Assembly: GCF_003148765.1 (NCBI RefSeq)
Contig: NZ_QGGV01000003.1
Location: 92,156-156,155, forward strand
From: Silicimonas algicola
Lineage (GTDB): Bacteria > Pseudomonadota > Alphaproteobacteria > Rhodobacterales > Rhodobacteraceae
DNA length: 64,000 bases
Direction: 5' to 3'
Made by a program: the position numbers and the translations under genes. Shown piece after piece: positions 9,038 to 16,610 of the stretch; position 1 is the stretch's first letter, and each line of letters opens with the position of its first letter. The notes beneath the pieces were generated by a model. The model searched no databases. It had not been told where the DNA came from and saw nothing but the letters and a program-made list of their open reading frames with translations.

Positions 9038-10213
9038 ATGGCGACCAAAATCTTTGATGTTAGCCTTGGTGACGCCGGGCAAGATCGTAGCGGAATTGAA
9101 GGCTATGACCGCGCCCTGTTACTCTTGCGCGAAGGGCGACGACCGGTTGGCCAGGTCACCGTTCCAATTCGCAATGGCACGGTGTCGGGGGCTGAGGTCA
9201 CCCGCGCAATTCCCGCCTTTACATTGGAGCTTGCGGCGGCTTGTTCCGCCGAGGCAAAACTGTGTAGCCCCGTTGCTGCGCCTGAGTTACTGGCGACGGT
9301 TGCGATCTGTACTCGCGAGAGGCCGGACGATCTGCGTCGCGCCCTTGCAGCTCTTATGCGGCTTGAGACGCCCGCGTCGATCCTCGTCATCGACAATTGC
9401 AGCACTGAGACGTTGACGCGCCAAGTGGTCGAAAGCTTTCCGGGCGTTAAGTACGTGATGGAGCCGAACAAGGGTCTCGACAATGCGCGCAACCGTGCGC
9501 TGCGTGAGTCGGAAACCGACATCGTGGCCTTCATCGACGACGATGCGGTGGCGGACCGCTACTGGCTCGATGCCATCCTGACCGCCTTCGCTGACCCCGA
9601 AGTTGGCTGCGTTGCTGGCCTGACGATGCCTTACGAGTTGGAAAATGATGCGCAAGAGCAGTTCGAGCGGCTGGCGGGTTTTTCCAAGCGCGGATTCGTC
9701 CGGCGCATCTTCCGGATGCCGGGCACCCATCCTCTGGCCACTGGCCAGATAGGTGCCGGTGCAAACATGGGGATCCGTCGCTCGGTTGTCGAAAAGATCG
9801 GCTACTTCGATCCTGCTCTCGACGCCGGGACGGCTACACAATCGGGCGGTGATCACGAGTACTTTACCCGCCTTCTGCGTGGCGGCTACACCATCGTCTA
9901 TGAGCCGGCCGCATTAAACTGGCATCGCCATCGGCGGACTCCGGACGAGATATTGAAAGCCGTTCACGGCTATGGCGTCGGCGTTTACGCCTCATGGACG
10001 CGGTCGCTGCTCGTTGACCGAGAGTTCGGCGTGCTGCGGCGTGCTGTCGAGTGGTTTCTGTACGAACAACTTCCCTCGCTCATACGCAGTTTCATCCGCC
10101 CGGCGTCGGTTGCACCCCGCGCTGTCATCATGGCTGAACTGCGGGGCTGCATGAAGGGTCCCTTTGCCTACCTGAAAGCGCGTCGGATCGCGCGCGAGTC
10201 CGGACATGTCTGA
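9038..10213 (+). CDS. Family 2 glycosyltransferase with N-terminal extension
   Basis: A 391-residue protein with a GT-A domain starting near residue 85 (ATVAICTRERPDDL), an acceptor/metal motif FIDDDA with the three Asp at 167-169, and a distal SGGDHEYFTRL motif. The first 80 residues (GRRPVGQVTVPIRNG) resemble the segment preceding the second GT domain of the next gene, so the two proteins share an architecture. The start at ATG 9038 was chosen to include this extension. The stop overlaps the next gene by eight bases. Likely a cytoplasmic sugar transferase for the exported glycan; donor unknown. Confidence 0.82.
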   Translation: MATKIFDVSLGDAGQDRSGIEGYDRALLLLREGRRPVGQVTVPIRNGTVSGAEVTRAIPAFTLELAAACSAEAKLCSPVAAPELLATVAICTRERPDDLRRALAALMRLETPASILVIDNCSTETLTRQVVESFPGVKYVMEPNKGLDNARNRALRESETDIVAFIDDDAVADRYWLDAILTAFADPEVGCVAGLTMPYELENDAQEQFERLAGFSKRGFVRRIFRMPGTHPLATGQIGAGANMGIRRSVVEKIGYFDPALDAGTATQSGGDHEYFTRLLRGGYTIVYEPAALNWHRHRRTPDEILKAVHGYGVGVYASWTRSLLVDREFGVLRRAVEWFLYEQLPSLIRSFIRPASVAPRAVIMAELRGCMKGPFAYLKARRIARESGHV

Positions 10214-12698
10214 CGGCTCCCCCTATCAGCTTTCGGTCGTGATCCCGACACACAACCGGTGCGCGGCTCTGCTACGCACGTTGGACGCACTCTGCGTGCA
10301 AACCACTGGCCCCGATGCGTTTGAGGTCATTGTTGTGATCGATGCTGGCACCGACGACACTCTGGCGGCGCTCGATGGACGGCGTTGGCCTTTCAGACTG
10401 GTTCACCGTCCAGCGGTCGGCCGCGGGGCGGCGTCAGCGCGCAACACCGGCGCAGCGATTGCCCAATGCGACAGGATCGTGTTCCTCGACGATGATATTG
10501 TCGCAGATCCCGGCTTTCTAGCGGCGCATCTCGCTGCTGGCGAGCGTCATGTAGGCTCAGTCGTCGTCGGCCAGTCGGCGCCCTTTCTAGCCGCGGGCGG
10601 CTGGTTCGGCGCAACCGTCACCGAGTGGTGGATCGGCCGTTTTCGCGAAATGGCCAAACCCGGCTATCGCTTCGGCTTCACCGATGTGATGAGCGGCAAC
10701 ATGTCGCTCCCGCAGGCGGACTTCATCTCAATTGGAGGATTCGATGCGTCGCTGAAGTGCCGCGAGGATTACGAATTGGGCTTTCGTCTGATTTCCTCCG
10801 GCGTGCGGGTGATCTATGCGCCGAACGCCCGCGGTCTGCACCATGATGCCAGCACGCCCAAGCGCAACCTTGTGCGGGCGCAAAACGAAGGGGCGGCCGA
10901 CTATCAGATCGCCGAGAAGCACCCCGCTCTGTTTCCGTGGCTGCGGTGTGCAAACATGACTGCTAACACCCACGGAGCCAAACTCTTGGGTCTGGTTTGC
11001 TTCCGGGTGCCTTCAGTCGCCCATATTCTGCTGTCCCTCGCCGCGGCACTTCTTTCCATTTTTGAAGGTTCGCGCCTTTTCGCTCCGTGGCAAAGGTTGA
11101 ACATCCTGTCGCGTGCGCTTGCCTATCAGTTGGGCGTCGCCTCGGCAGCTAAGAACTTCGCTGCGCTAGAAGCGTTGCGGAACGCCGCGCCTGCCGTCAA
11201 GGTGCTCAGTGAGGCCGAGATAGACCTGCTCGACGGCATGTCCCGCGCCCGCGAAAGACTGGCAATAGGTTCCGTCGCCGGGTTGAACATTCGGATCGGC
11301 CCTGAATTGATAGCGCGAATGCACGCAGCACCTGGGCTCGAACCAATTAACACGCGGCATCTCGACGCGCTGCTTTGCGCCAAGGTCTCGCAGTGGGCAC
11401 TCACCGACGAAGCAGCGGTGCTGCTGTCGCCCGTTCCCGCGGAGGAGCCAGATTGGCTGTCGGAACCGGGCACAACCCTACCGATGCGAGGAAAAGGTGT
11501 GGCGGAGCTTGATCTGGCGGACTGGTCGGTCGTCGCGCGGTCCGACGTGATCGGTTTTCCGCTTCGTGTGCTCGTTCGGTTTGCGCAACAACCGCTCGGC
11601 TGGGTCAGATTTGACGGCAAGCCCGCGGCGGGCATGTTCTGGTCCGCGCTGCGCCTCGCCGTCCTGACTGACCACGACATATGCGGGAGGCTGGTCCGCA
11701 TACATCGAATCGCGCGGCCACACAGGCCGGAGCGGCCGCCGATCTCGGTGGTCGTCTGCACTCGCGACCGGACCGAAACCCTCCGCCGCTGCCTCGCTGC
11801 GCTGCTTGAGATCGATTATCCGGACTACGAGATACTAATCGTCGACAATGCGCCCAGCTCTCCGGCGACTGAGCGGCTGTTAACCGAGAGCACCGGCCTT
11901 CGCTACGTGAGGGAGGATCGCCCTGGTCTCAATTGGGCTCGAAACCGCGGCATCGCAGCCGCGCGGCACGACATCATTGCATTCACCGACGATGACACTC
12001 AGGTAGATCGGCATTGGCTGAGCGGCATTGCTTCGGCCTTTGCAGACCGCGAAGTGGATTTCATCACCGGCCTCGTGGTGCCAATGAAACTTGACACCGC
12101 CGCGCGACTTTATTTCGAGGATGTCTATGGTGGCATGGGCAAGGGGTTTGACGCCGTGACCCACGATCCGATCGGGATGTGGCCGCATGACCTTCTCTGG
12201 GCCAGCGCCCTTGGCGTCGGCGCCAACATGGCGTTCCGTCGTCGGACGTTCGAGACCGCCGGGCACTTCGATCCGGCGCTTGACGTGGGCACCGCGACAC
12301 GTGGCGGAGGCGACATCGAGATGTTTCACCGGGCACTGTCGAGGGGAAGTCTACATGTCTACGAACCTGGCGCTTTCGTCTGGCACGAGCACCGCGCCGA
12401 ATTCGATGGCCTCCGTCAACAATTAACCGACAACGGATCGGGCTTTGCATCCTATTTGCTGGCCTGCCTGCGCAACCGAACGGTCTCGTCATCGGCCGTC
12501 TTCCGGTTCGCGATCCGAGCTTGGCTGTGGGACCAGCAGATCAAGCGCCTGATCCGCCCCCGACGACACCGCCGCGATTTTGTCTGGGCGGAAATTGTTG
12601 GCCTGATCCGCGCGCCGCGCCGTTGGCGCGACGCGCAGGCTAAGGCGCGCGCACTCGAACCGCTAGAGGCCACCGCCGTTTCGGCTGAGGGAATATGA
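10206..12698 (+). CDS. Double-headed glycosyltransferase with two GT2 domains
   Basis: An 830-residue protein with two complete GT-A domains. The first spans about residues 8-240 (SVVIPTHNR, FLDDDIV with Asp at 95-97, CREDYELGF). The second spans about 512-760 (SVVVCTRDRTETL, FTDDDT with Asp at 595-597, RGGGDIEMFHR). Between them are a hydrophobic stretch at 258-290 and a linker of about 200 residues. The second half is homologous to the neighbouring 391-residue transferase (shared PALD.GTAT..GGD), suggesting duplication and fusion. Such proteins can add two linkages or alternate sugars in a repeat unit. ATG 10206 overlaps the upstream gene and the stop overlaps the next start (ATGA). Confidence 0.85.
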   Translation: MSDGSPYQLSVVIPTHNRCAALLRTLDALCVQTTGPDAFEVIVVIDAGTDDTLAALDGRRWPFRLVHRPAVGRGAASARNTGAAIAQCDRIVFLDDDIVADPGFLAAHLAAGERHVGSVVVGQSAPFLAAGGWFGATVTEWWIGRFREMAKPGYRFGFTDVMSGNMSLPQADFISIGGFDASLKCREDYELGFRLISSGVRVIYAPNARGLHHDASTPKRNLVRAQNEGAADYQIAEKHPALFPWLRCANMTANTHGAKLLGLVCFRVPSVAHILLSLAAALLSIFEGSRLFAPWQRLNILSRALAYQLGVASAAKNFAALEALRNAAPAVKVLSEAEIDLLDGMSRARERLAIGSVAGLNIRIGPELIARMHAAPGLEPINTRHLDALLCAKVSQWALTDEAAVLLSPVPAEEPDWLSEPGTTLPMRGKGVAELDLADWSVVARSDVIGFPLRVLVRFAQQPLGWVRFDGKPAAGMFWSALRLAVLTDHDICGRLVRIHRIARPHRPERPPISVVVCTRDRTETLRRCLAALLEIDYPDYEILIVDNAPSSPATERLLTESTGLRYVREDRPGLNWARNRGIAAARHDIIAFTDDDTQVDRHWLSGIASAFADREVDFITGLVVPMKLDTAARLYFEDVYGGMGKGFDAVTHDPIGMWPHDLLWASALGVGANMAFRRRTFETAGHFDPALDVGTATRGGGDIEMFHRALSRGSLHVYEPGAFVWHEHRAEFDGLRQQLTDNGSGFASYLLACLRNRTVSSSAVFRFAIRAWLWDQQIKRLIRPRRHRRDFVWAEIVGLIRAPRRWRDAQAKARALEPLEATAVSAEGI

Positions 12699-13474
12699 GG
12701 AGGTTTTCGGGCCGGTCGCTCCGGCACATGCGCGACACTATTTCGGTGCTTGTGATGCGCGATCAGAAATCGCGCTTCAAGAGCACCGTGATGGGGGTCT
12801 TCTGGGCCGTGGCGAGCCCGATGCTATTTCTTCTGACCTTCTACCTTCTATTCAAAGTGATCCTACCGCTCCAGATTCCTAATTATGCCGCGCATCTCTT
12901 CATCGGCATCGTGGTCTGGTCTTGGTTTCAGGGCGCCACGTCTGAAAGCGTGACAAGCATCGTGGCGAATTCCGCCTTGATTGCACAGCCCGGCTTCCCG
13001 GCCGTCGCCCTGCCGCTTTCCGTCACCACCTCTCATCTGTTGACACTCATACTGACGCTGCCGGTGCTGGTCGTCATTCTGCTTTTCAGCGGCACGAGCA
13101 TCGGCCTGTCGCTGATAGCGCTGCCGGTGGTGATGGCCGCGATGTTCATTTTCGTGCTTGCCGTGTCGTACCTCGTCGCCGGCCTGAACGTCTCATTCCG
13201 CGACATGCAGTATATCGTACCGATCGTCCTGCAACTCGGCTACTTCACGACTCCGATCTTTTACGACGCAACTAATCTCCCCGACCGCACGCGCGCCGTC
13301 CTGGGGCTGAACCCCATGCTTCACATCATCGAGGCGTTTCGCGCCATCTTGATGCGCGATAGCTGGCCGGATTGGGGCCCGCTTTCCTTGGTTCTAGGAG
13401 GTTCGCTCTGTTTTCTCTGGCTTTCACAGATGTTCTTCCGCCGTGCCAGCCTGCGATTTCTGGAGGAATTGTAG
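12695..13474 (+). CDS. wzm: ABC-2 type polysaccharide export permease
   Basis: A 259-residue ABC-2 permease with about six membrane helices and the family's typical course: RDQKSRFKSTVMG near the N-terminus, FIGIVVWSWFQ, then the distal PIFYDATNLP and LNPMLHIIEAFR motifs seen in Wzm/KpsM/TagG proteins. It forms the inner-membrane channel for glycan chains assembled in the cytoplasm. It overlaps the preceding transferase by four bases and is followed with a one-base overlap by its ATPase, so the pair is translationally coupled. The symbol is by function; other names are used for homologues. Confidence 0.9.
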   Translation: MRRFSGRSLRHMRDTISVLVMRDQKSRFKSTVMGVFWAVASPMLFLLTFYLLFKVILPLQIPNYAAHLFIGIVVWSWFQGATSESVTSIVANSALIAQPGFPAVALPLSVTTSHLLTLILTLPVLVVILLFSGTSIGLSLIALPVVMAAMFIFVLAVSYLVAGLNVSFRDMQYIVPIVLQLGYFTTPIFYDATNLPDRTRAVLGLNPMLHIIEAFRAILMRDSWPDWGPLSLVLGGSLCFLWLSQMFFRRASLRFLEEL

Positions 13475-14685
13475 TGCGGCACGCGTTGATTGCTGAAACC
13501 ATCGGAAAGAGCTTCCGTCACCGCAACTCGGATATTGCCCCGACCTTTCGCGCATGGCTGGAATCCGGCTTGTTCCGAAATCGGTCGGAGAAGCGGTTCT
13601 GGGCCCTGCGCGATGTCAGCCTCAGAGTCGCGCCGGGTGAAATGGTCGGCGTCATCGGACGCAACGGATCTGGCAAATCCACGTTGTTGCGCCTCCTTGG
13701 CGGTGTCATGCAGCCTGATCGCGGCAGCGTTGCCGCCAGCGATCCAGTGCGCGGGCTGCTTCAGTTGAACACTGGGATGCATCCCGATCTGTCGGGGCGC
13801 GAGAATGTCTTGATCAACGGGGTGCTTTGCGGCCTTCTGAAATCAGAAGTGCAGGAGCGGATGAGCGATATCATCGCTTTTGCCGATCTGCACGACCACA
13901 TCGAGCAACCGGTGCGGACTTACAGCAGCGGAATGAGACTGCGCCTTGGCTTTGCTATCGCCGTTCATGTCGATCCGAAGATCCTGCTCATCGATGAAGT
14001 TCTGGCGGTCGGCGACCTAGCCTTTCAAGGAAAATGCCTTGCCCGTATTTCGGCGTTCAAGAAAGCCGGCTGCGCGATCGTCCTCATCAGCCACGACATG
14101 CACCAGATCCGTGAGTTCTGTGATCGCGCGATCTGGTTAGACGCAGGACATGTTTGCGCCGAGGGTTTGCCTGACGCGGTTGTCGAGGCGTATGAGACCG
14201 CCGCCCACAGCGCGGCGGCGAACGAGGCGGCGAAGGCGGAGCCGCTCGAAGGACCGAACCGCTTCGGTACGAAGGAAGTCGTCATCGGCGACGTCAGGCT
14301 GATGGACGCGTCCGGAGCTGCGATCGGTACCATTGCTCAAGGAGATGCAATGACCGTTCGGTTCCGACTGACTCCTGCCGAGCCGACGCAAGTGCAGATC
14401 AGCGTCAGTATCGCCGATGCATCCCGGCGCCTCTGCTTTGACGCCAATTCCGAGACTGATCAAATAGAGATCCCTGAAGTTGCGAGCGGCTTGTCGCTTT
14501 CGATCAGCTTTGCGCGGCTCGATCTTTCCCCCGGCACCTACTTCGTTTCGGTCGGCGTATGGCACAGAGACTGGTCGAAAGCCTATGACATGCATATGGA
14601 TGCCTACTCCTTCGAAATCACGGGAGGTCCCAAGCTCCTGGGCGTCCTAGCCCCGCCGAGACGCTGGCGGGCCACCCCGGACTGA
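13474..14685 (+). CDS. wzt: Polysaccharide ABC transporter ATPase with Wzt C-terminal domain
   Basis: A 403-residue protein with Walker A GRNGSGKST at 62-70, the degenerate signature SSGMR at 151-155 typical of the Wzt/KpsT/TagH group, Walker B ILLIDE at 170-175 and switch His in SHD at 206-208. Residues from about 260 onward form a beta-rich Wzt_C-like carbohydrate-binding domain, which in characterised O-antigen systems recognises the modified chain end. GTG 13474 overlaps the permease stop; the open frame upstream of it is inside the permease gene. Together with the permease it defines an ABC-dependent (not Wzx/Wzy) export route. Confidence 0.9.
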   Translation: MRHALIAETIGKSFRHRNSDIAPTFRAWLESGLFRNRSEKRFWALRDVSLRVAPGEMVGVIGRNGSGKSTLLRLLGGVMQPDRGSVAASDPVRGLLQLNTGMHPDLSGRENVLINGVLCGLLKSEVQERMSDIIAFADLHDHIEQPVRTYSSGMRLRLGFAIAVHVDPKILLIDEVLAVGDLAFQGKCLARISAFKKAGCAIVLISHDMHQIREFCDRAIWLDAGHVCAEGLPDAVVEAYETAAHSAAANEAAKAEPLEGPNRFGTKEVVIGDVRLMDASGAAIGTIAQGDAMTVRFRLTPAEPTQVQISVSIADASRRLCFDANSETDQIEIPEVASGLSLSISFARLDLSPGTYFVSVGVWHRDWSKAYDMHMDAYSFEITGGPKLLGVLAPPRRWRATPD

Positions 14686-14784
14686 CACGTCAGTCGACCA
14701 CACACTCAAGGGATGTTCGGTCAGTCTGCAAGACGCAAGTGGTTTGCGATTCTGCATGAAGCTCAGCAGCTTCTGCACATGAAT

Positions 14785-14985
14785 GGCTCTGTTACATAAA
14801 TCGGTCGATGACCGAGGTTCCCTTTCCTCGGACGGACTTACTCCAGAGCTTCTGTGACGGGTATTCCGAGCGCAGTGTAGCCGTTGAGGACGGCGATGCG
14901 GCCCTGAAGCTCGGCGAGCTGGCGGTCGAAGTCCATCGCCATGAACTGCTGACCCGGCAGTTTCACGCAATTGACCTGAGGCCTG
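14785..14985 (-). mobile_element. Right-end fragment of an IS5-family element, copy C
   Basis: The segment begins with an IS terminal repeat on the + strand (GGCTCTGTTACATAAATCGG). The minus strand then encodes the usual C-terminus of IS5/IS903-group transposases: FMAMDFDRQLAELQ and IAVLNGYTALGIPVTEAL. No N-terminal half follows, so only one end of the element survives. It is better preserved than the equivalent part of relic B and lies just beyond the ABC transporter genes, bordering the glycan island on its right side. Confidence 0.8.
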
Positions 14986-15010
14986 ACTTCCTCCAGACAC
15001 TGCACCCAAC

Positions 15011-15262
15011 CTGTATGCCCTTATTCAGCCCGAGCTGCGCCGGCAGTATCGCTCATGGATGGCGCCGGCTGGACCGATGCGACGCGAGTTCTCTACCCGG
15101 AGGACACGCTGTACCCCTTTTGGGATTACTGTCGAAGCAGATGGGAACGGAACGCAGACGTGCGGTTGGATCATGTGTTGCTGTCCGACAGAATGAGGAC
15201 CCAGCTTTTATCCGGTGGCGTAGATCGGGACATTCGGAGTCAAGTCGGCGCCATTGACCATC
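15011..15262 (+). pseudogene. C-terminal fragment of exonuclease III
   Basis: In frame from 15011 the sequence reads LYALIQPELRRQYRSW. After a one-base frame change at about 15055 it continues DGAGWTDATRVLYPED, YPFWDYCRSRWERN, VRLDHVLLSD and GVDRDIRS. These match the C-terminal part of XthA-type AP endonucleases, including the RLDH region, but the final SDHAPV motif is corrupted to IDHRL. The N-terminal two thirds are absent. It is a dead fragment joined to the IS end, so an xthA-like gene was probably destroyed by a rearrangement here. Confidence 0.75.
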
Positions 15263-15504
15263 GTCTCCGTCCGCGGTTGTCTACTCTAGCATTTCTCCCC
15301 GCCGAACCTTTATTCAGACCGGGGCCGTCATGCACTAATGCGTCATTCATTCAGAATCACAAAGATCATATCATACTGCTCTTCAGACTTTGACCGCATA
15401 GTGCGAGTTTGCTCAGTTGCTGACGACCTTGTCTCCAGGTTTTGAAATGACGACACTCCATGGACCACTTCGCAAAGCATGCCCGCGCGTAGGTCTCGGG
15501 GCGA
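15263..15504. other. Non-coding remnant region
   Basis: Between the exonuclease fragment and the small minus-strand genes I see no gene, RNA or repeat. Base composition is lower in GC than the core genome, consistent with the decayed border of the island. Confidence 0.3.
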
Positions 15505-15771
15505 TCAGATTTCTTCTATGATCTCTCGCGTGCGCTGAACAAACGCGCGTATTAGGAGACGCGTCTCCTTGGAGTGCGCAGTATGACGCCCATGCTTCAA
15601 CGCGTTCTGATTGCCCTTGGGCGCTCCCGAACCCTTGGCTCCGCCATGCATGCGGCAGCGTCGCTTGCCCGCCACCGCCGGCGCCTGACACGGCGTGCCC
15701 CGCCGTGTTTTGGCGCCGCAGCGGGGGCTATCTCGCATCGGCTTGGTGTTGCGCGGATGATATGACGTCAT
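15505..15771 (-). CDS. Small HGGX-motif protein, phage/terminase-associated type
   Basis: An 88-residue basic protein with RCGAKTRRGTPCQAPAV followed by a Cys-x-Met-His-Gly-Gly segment and GSGAPKGNQNALKHG. This Cys-rich plus HGG/GAPxGNxNALKHG signature belongs to a widespread small family often found with phage packaging or integrated-element genes; a nucleic-acid-binding role is likely but unproven. ATG 15771 overlaps the stop of the upstream gene by four bases, so the two are co-translated. Their presence at the island edge suggests a leftover prophage-like module. Confidence 0.65.
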   Translation of the reverse strand: MTSYHPRNTKPMRDSPRCGAKTRRGTPCQAPAVAGKRRCRMHGGAKGSGAPKGNQNALKHGRHTAHSKETRLLIRAFVQRTREIIEEI

Positions 15772-16346
15772 GTCCGCCGCAGCTTGGAAGGCTCAAATTC
15801 CGGCATCGGCACTGATTTCTGTTCCTCCAGCACAGCGGGAGAGGCCTTGTTGTGCTTTCCGGCTCCAGAATCCACATTGCCAACTATGGCTTGCGCACCG
15901 GCTTCGATGTGGACGTGTTCGACGGTGACCTTCTGTTGACCCTTGCCGCGGTGCTTGTTCAAGGCCGCGACCTGCTGGGTATAGAGGGCCATGAGCTTCT
16001 GCGCATGCTTCAAGTTCTGCTCACGATCGGCAAATCGCTCTCGCGAATGAGCGGCCCGTCTCAAGCACTCGAGGGCGGCGGCATGCGTTCCTATCATCTG
16101 CGCGGCCAACATCCCCTCGATCCCATCCCTCGGCGCGAGGCTTTCATATTGTTCCAGAGCCCGGCGGAACCAGGCCTGCTGCTCGTCGTGACCGACGTTC
16201 AGTGGGATAAAAAGAAGGTCCACAATCTCGTGGAGCTTCCGCATTTCCACGTCCGCGATGTTAGCCACCACTTCCTTCGAGGGCATGATTGAATGCGACG
16301 CAAATCGTTCGTCCTCAACCGCGTCTGGTGATTTCTTCTTGGTCAT
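15768..16346 (-). CDS. Conserved hypothetical protein paired with the HGGX gene
   Basis: A 192-residue protein (start MTKKKSPD at 16346; a TTG three codons upstream is less likely). It is mostly helical: a region rich in charged residues around EQQAWFRRALEQYESL, an AALECLRRAA helix, then LNKHRGKGQQKVTVEHVHIEAGAQAIVG, which ends in a short beta-like segment. The latter segment is typical of proteins encoded beside HGGX genes in integrated elements. No catalytic motif is visible. Function unknown; a packaging or DNA-binding partner role is a guess from the pairing. Confidence 0.6.
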   Translation of the reverse strand: MTKKKSPDAVEDERFASHSIMPSKEVVANIADVEMRKLHEIVDLLFIPLNVGHDEQQAWFRRALEQYESLAPRDGIEGMLAAQMIGTHAAALECLRRAAHSRERFADREQNLKHAQKLMALYTQQVAALNKHRGKGQQKVTVEHVHIEAGAQAIVGNVDSGAGKHNKASPAVLEEQKSVPMPEFEPSKLRRT

Positions 16347-16610
16347 GGCCCGCAAGTGGGCATAGCCGATCGATTTTGCAAGCCGACGTTACTGTGCATG
16401 GGGTTGAATTCGACTTTCTTGCTGCAGACCCCCTCCCCCTACTAAGCCACATTCATTCGGCCGGGCTCTACGCTCAGAGCAAATGATTGGGGCGCCTAAC
16501 ATCGAGACAGGTTCGGACGCACCAACAGGATGCTCGAGCTTCTGTACATGCTCCTGTCGCCCGTCACCGAGACGGCCGCCGAACAGCGCCGCGCCTTCGC
16601 GGGCTGACGC
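16347..16610. other. Intergenic boundary between island and dehalogenase gene
   Basis: No gene is supported. GC content rises markedly from about 16500 towards the dehalogenase gene, so the boundary between imported and resident DNA probably lies here. I see no repeat or terminator with a T tract. Confidence 0.3.

Noticed and set aside
16530-16607. Short + strand peptide frame of about 25 codons before the dehalogenase 3' end
   Set aside because: Too short, no conserved context, and only a weak ribosome binding site.
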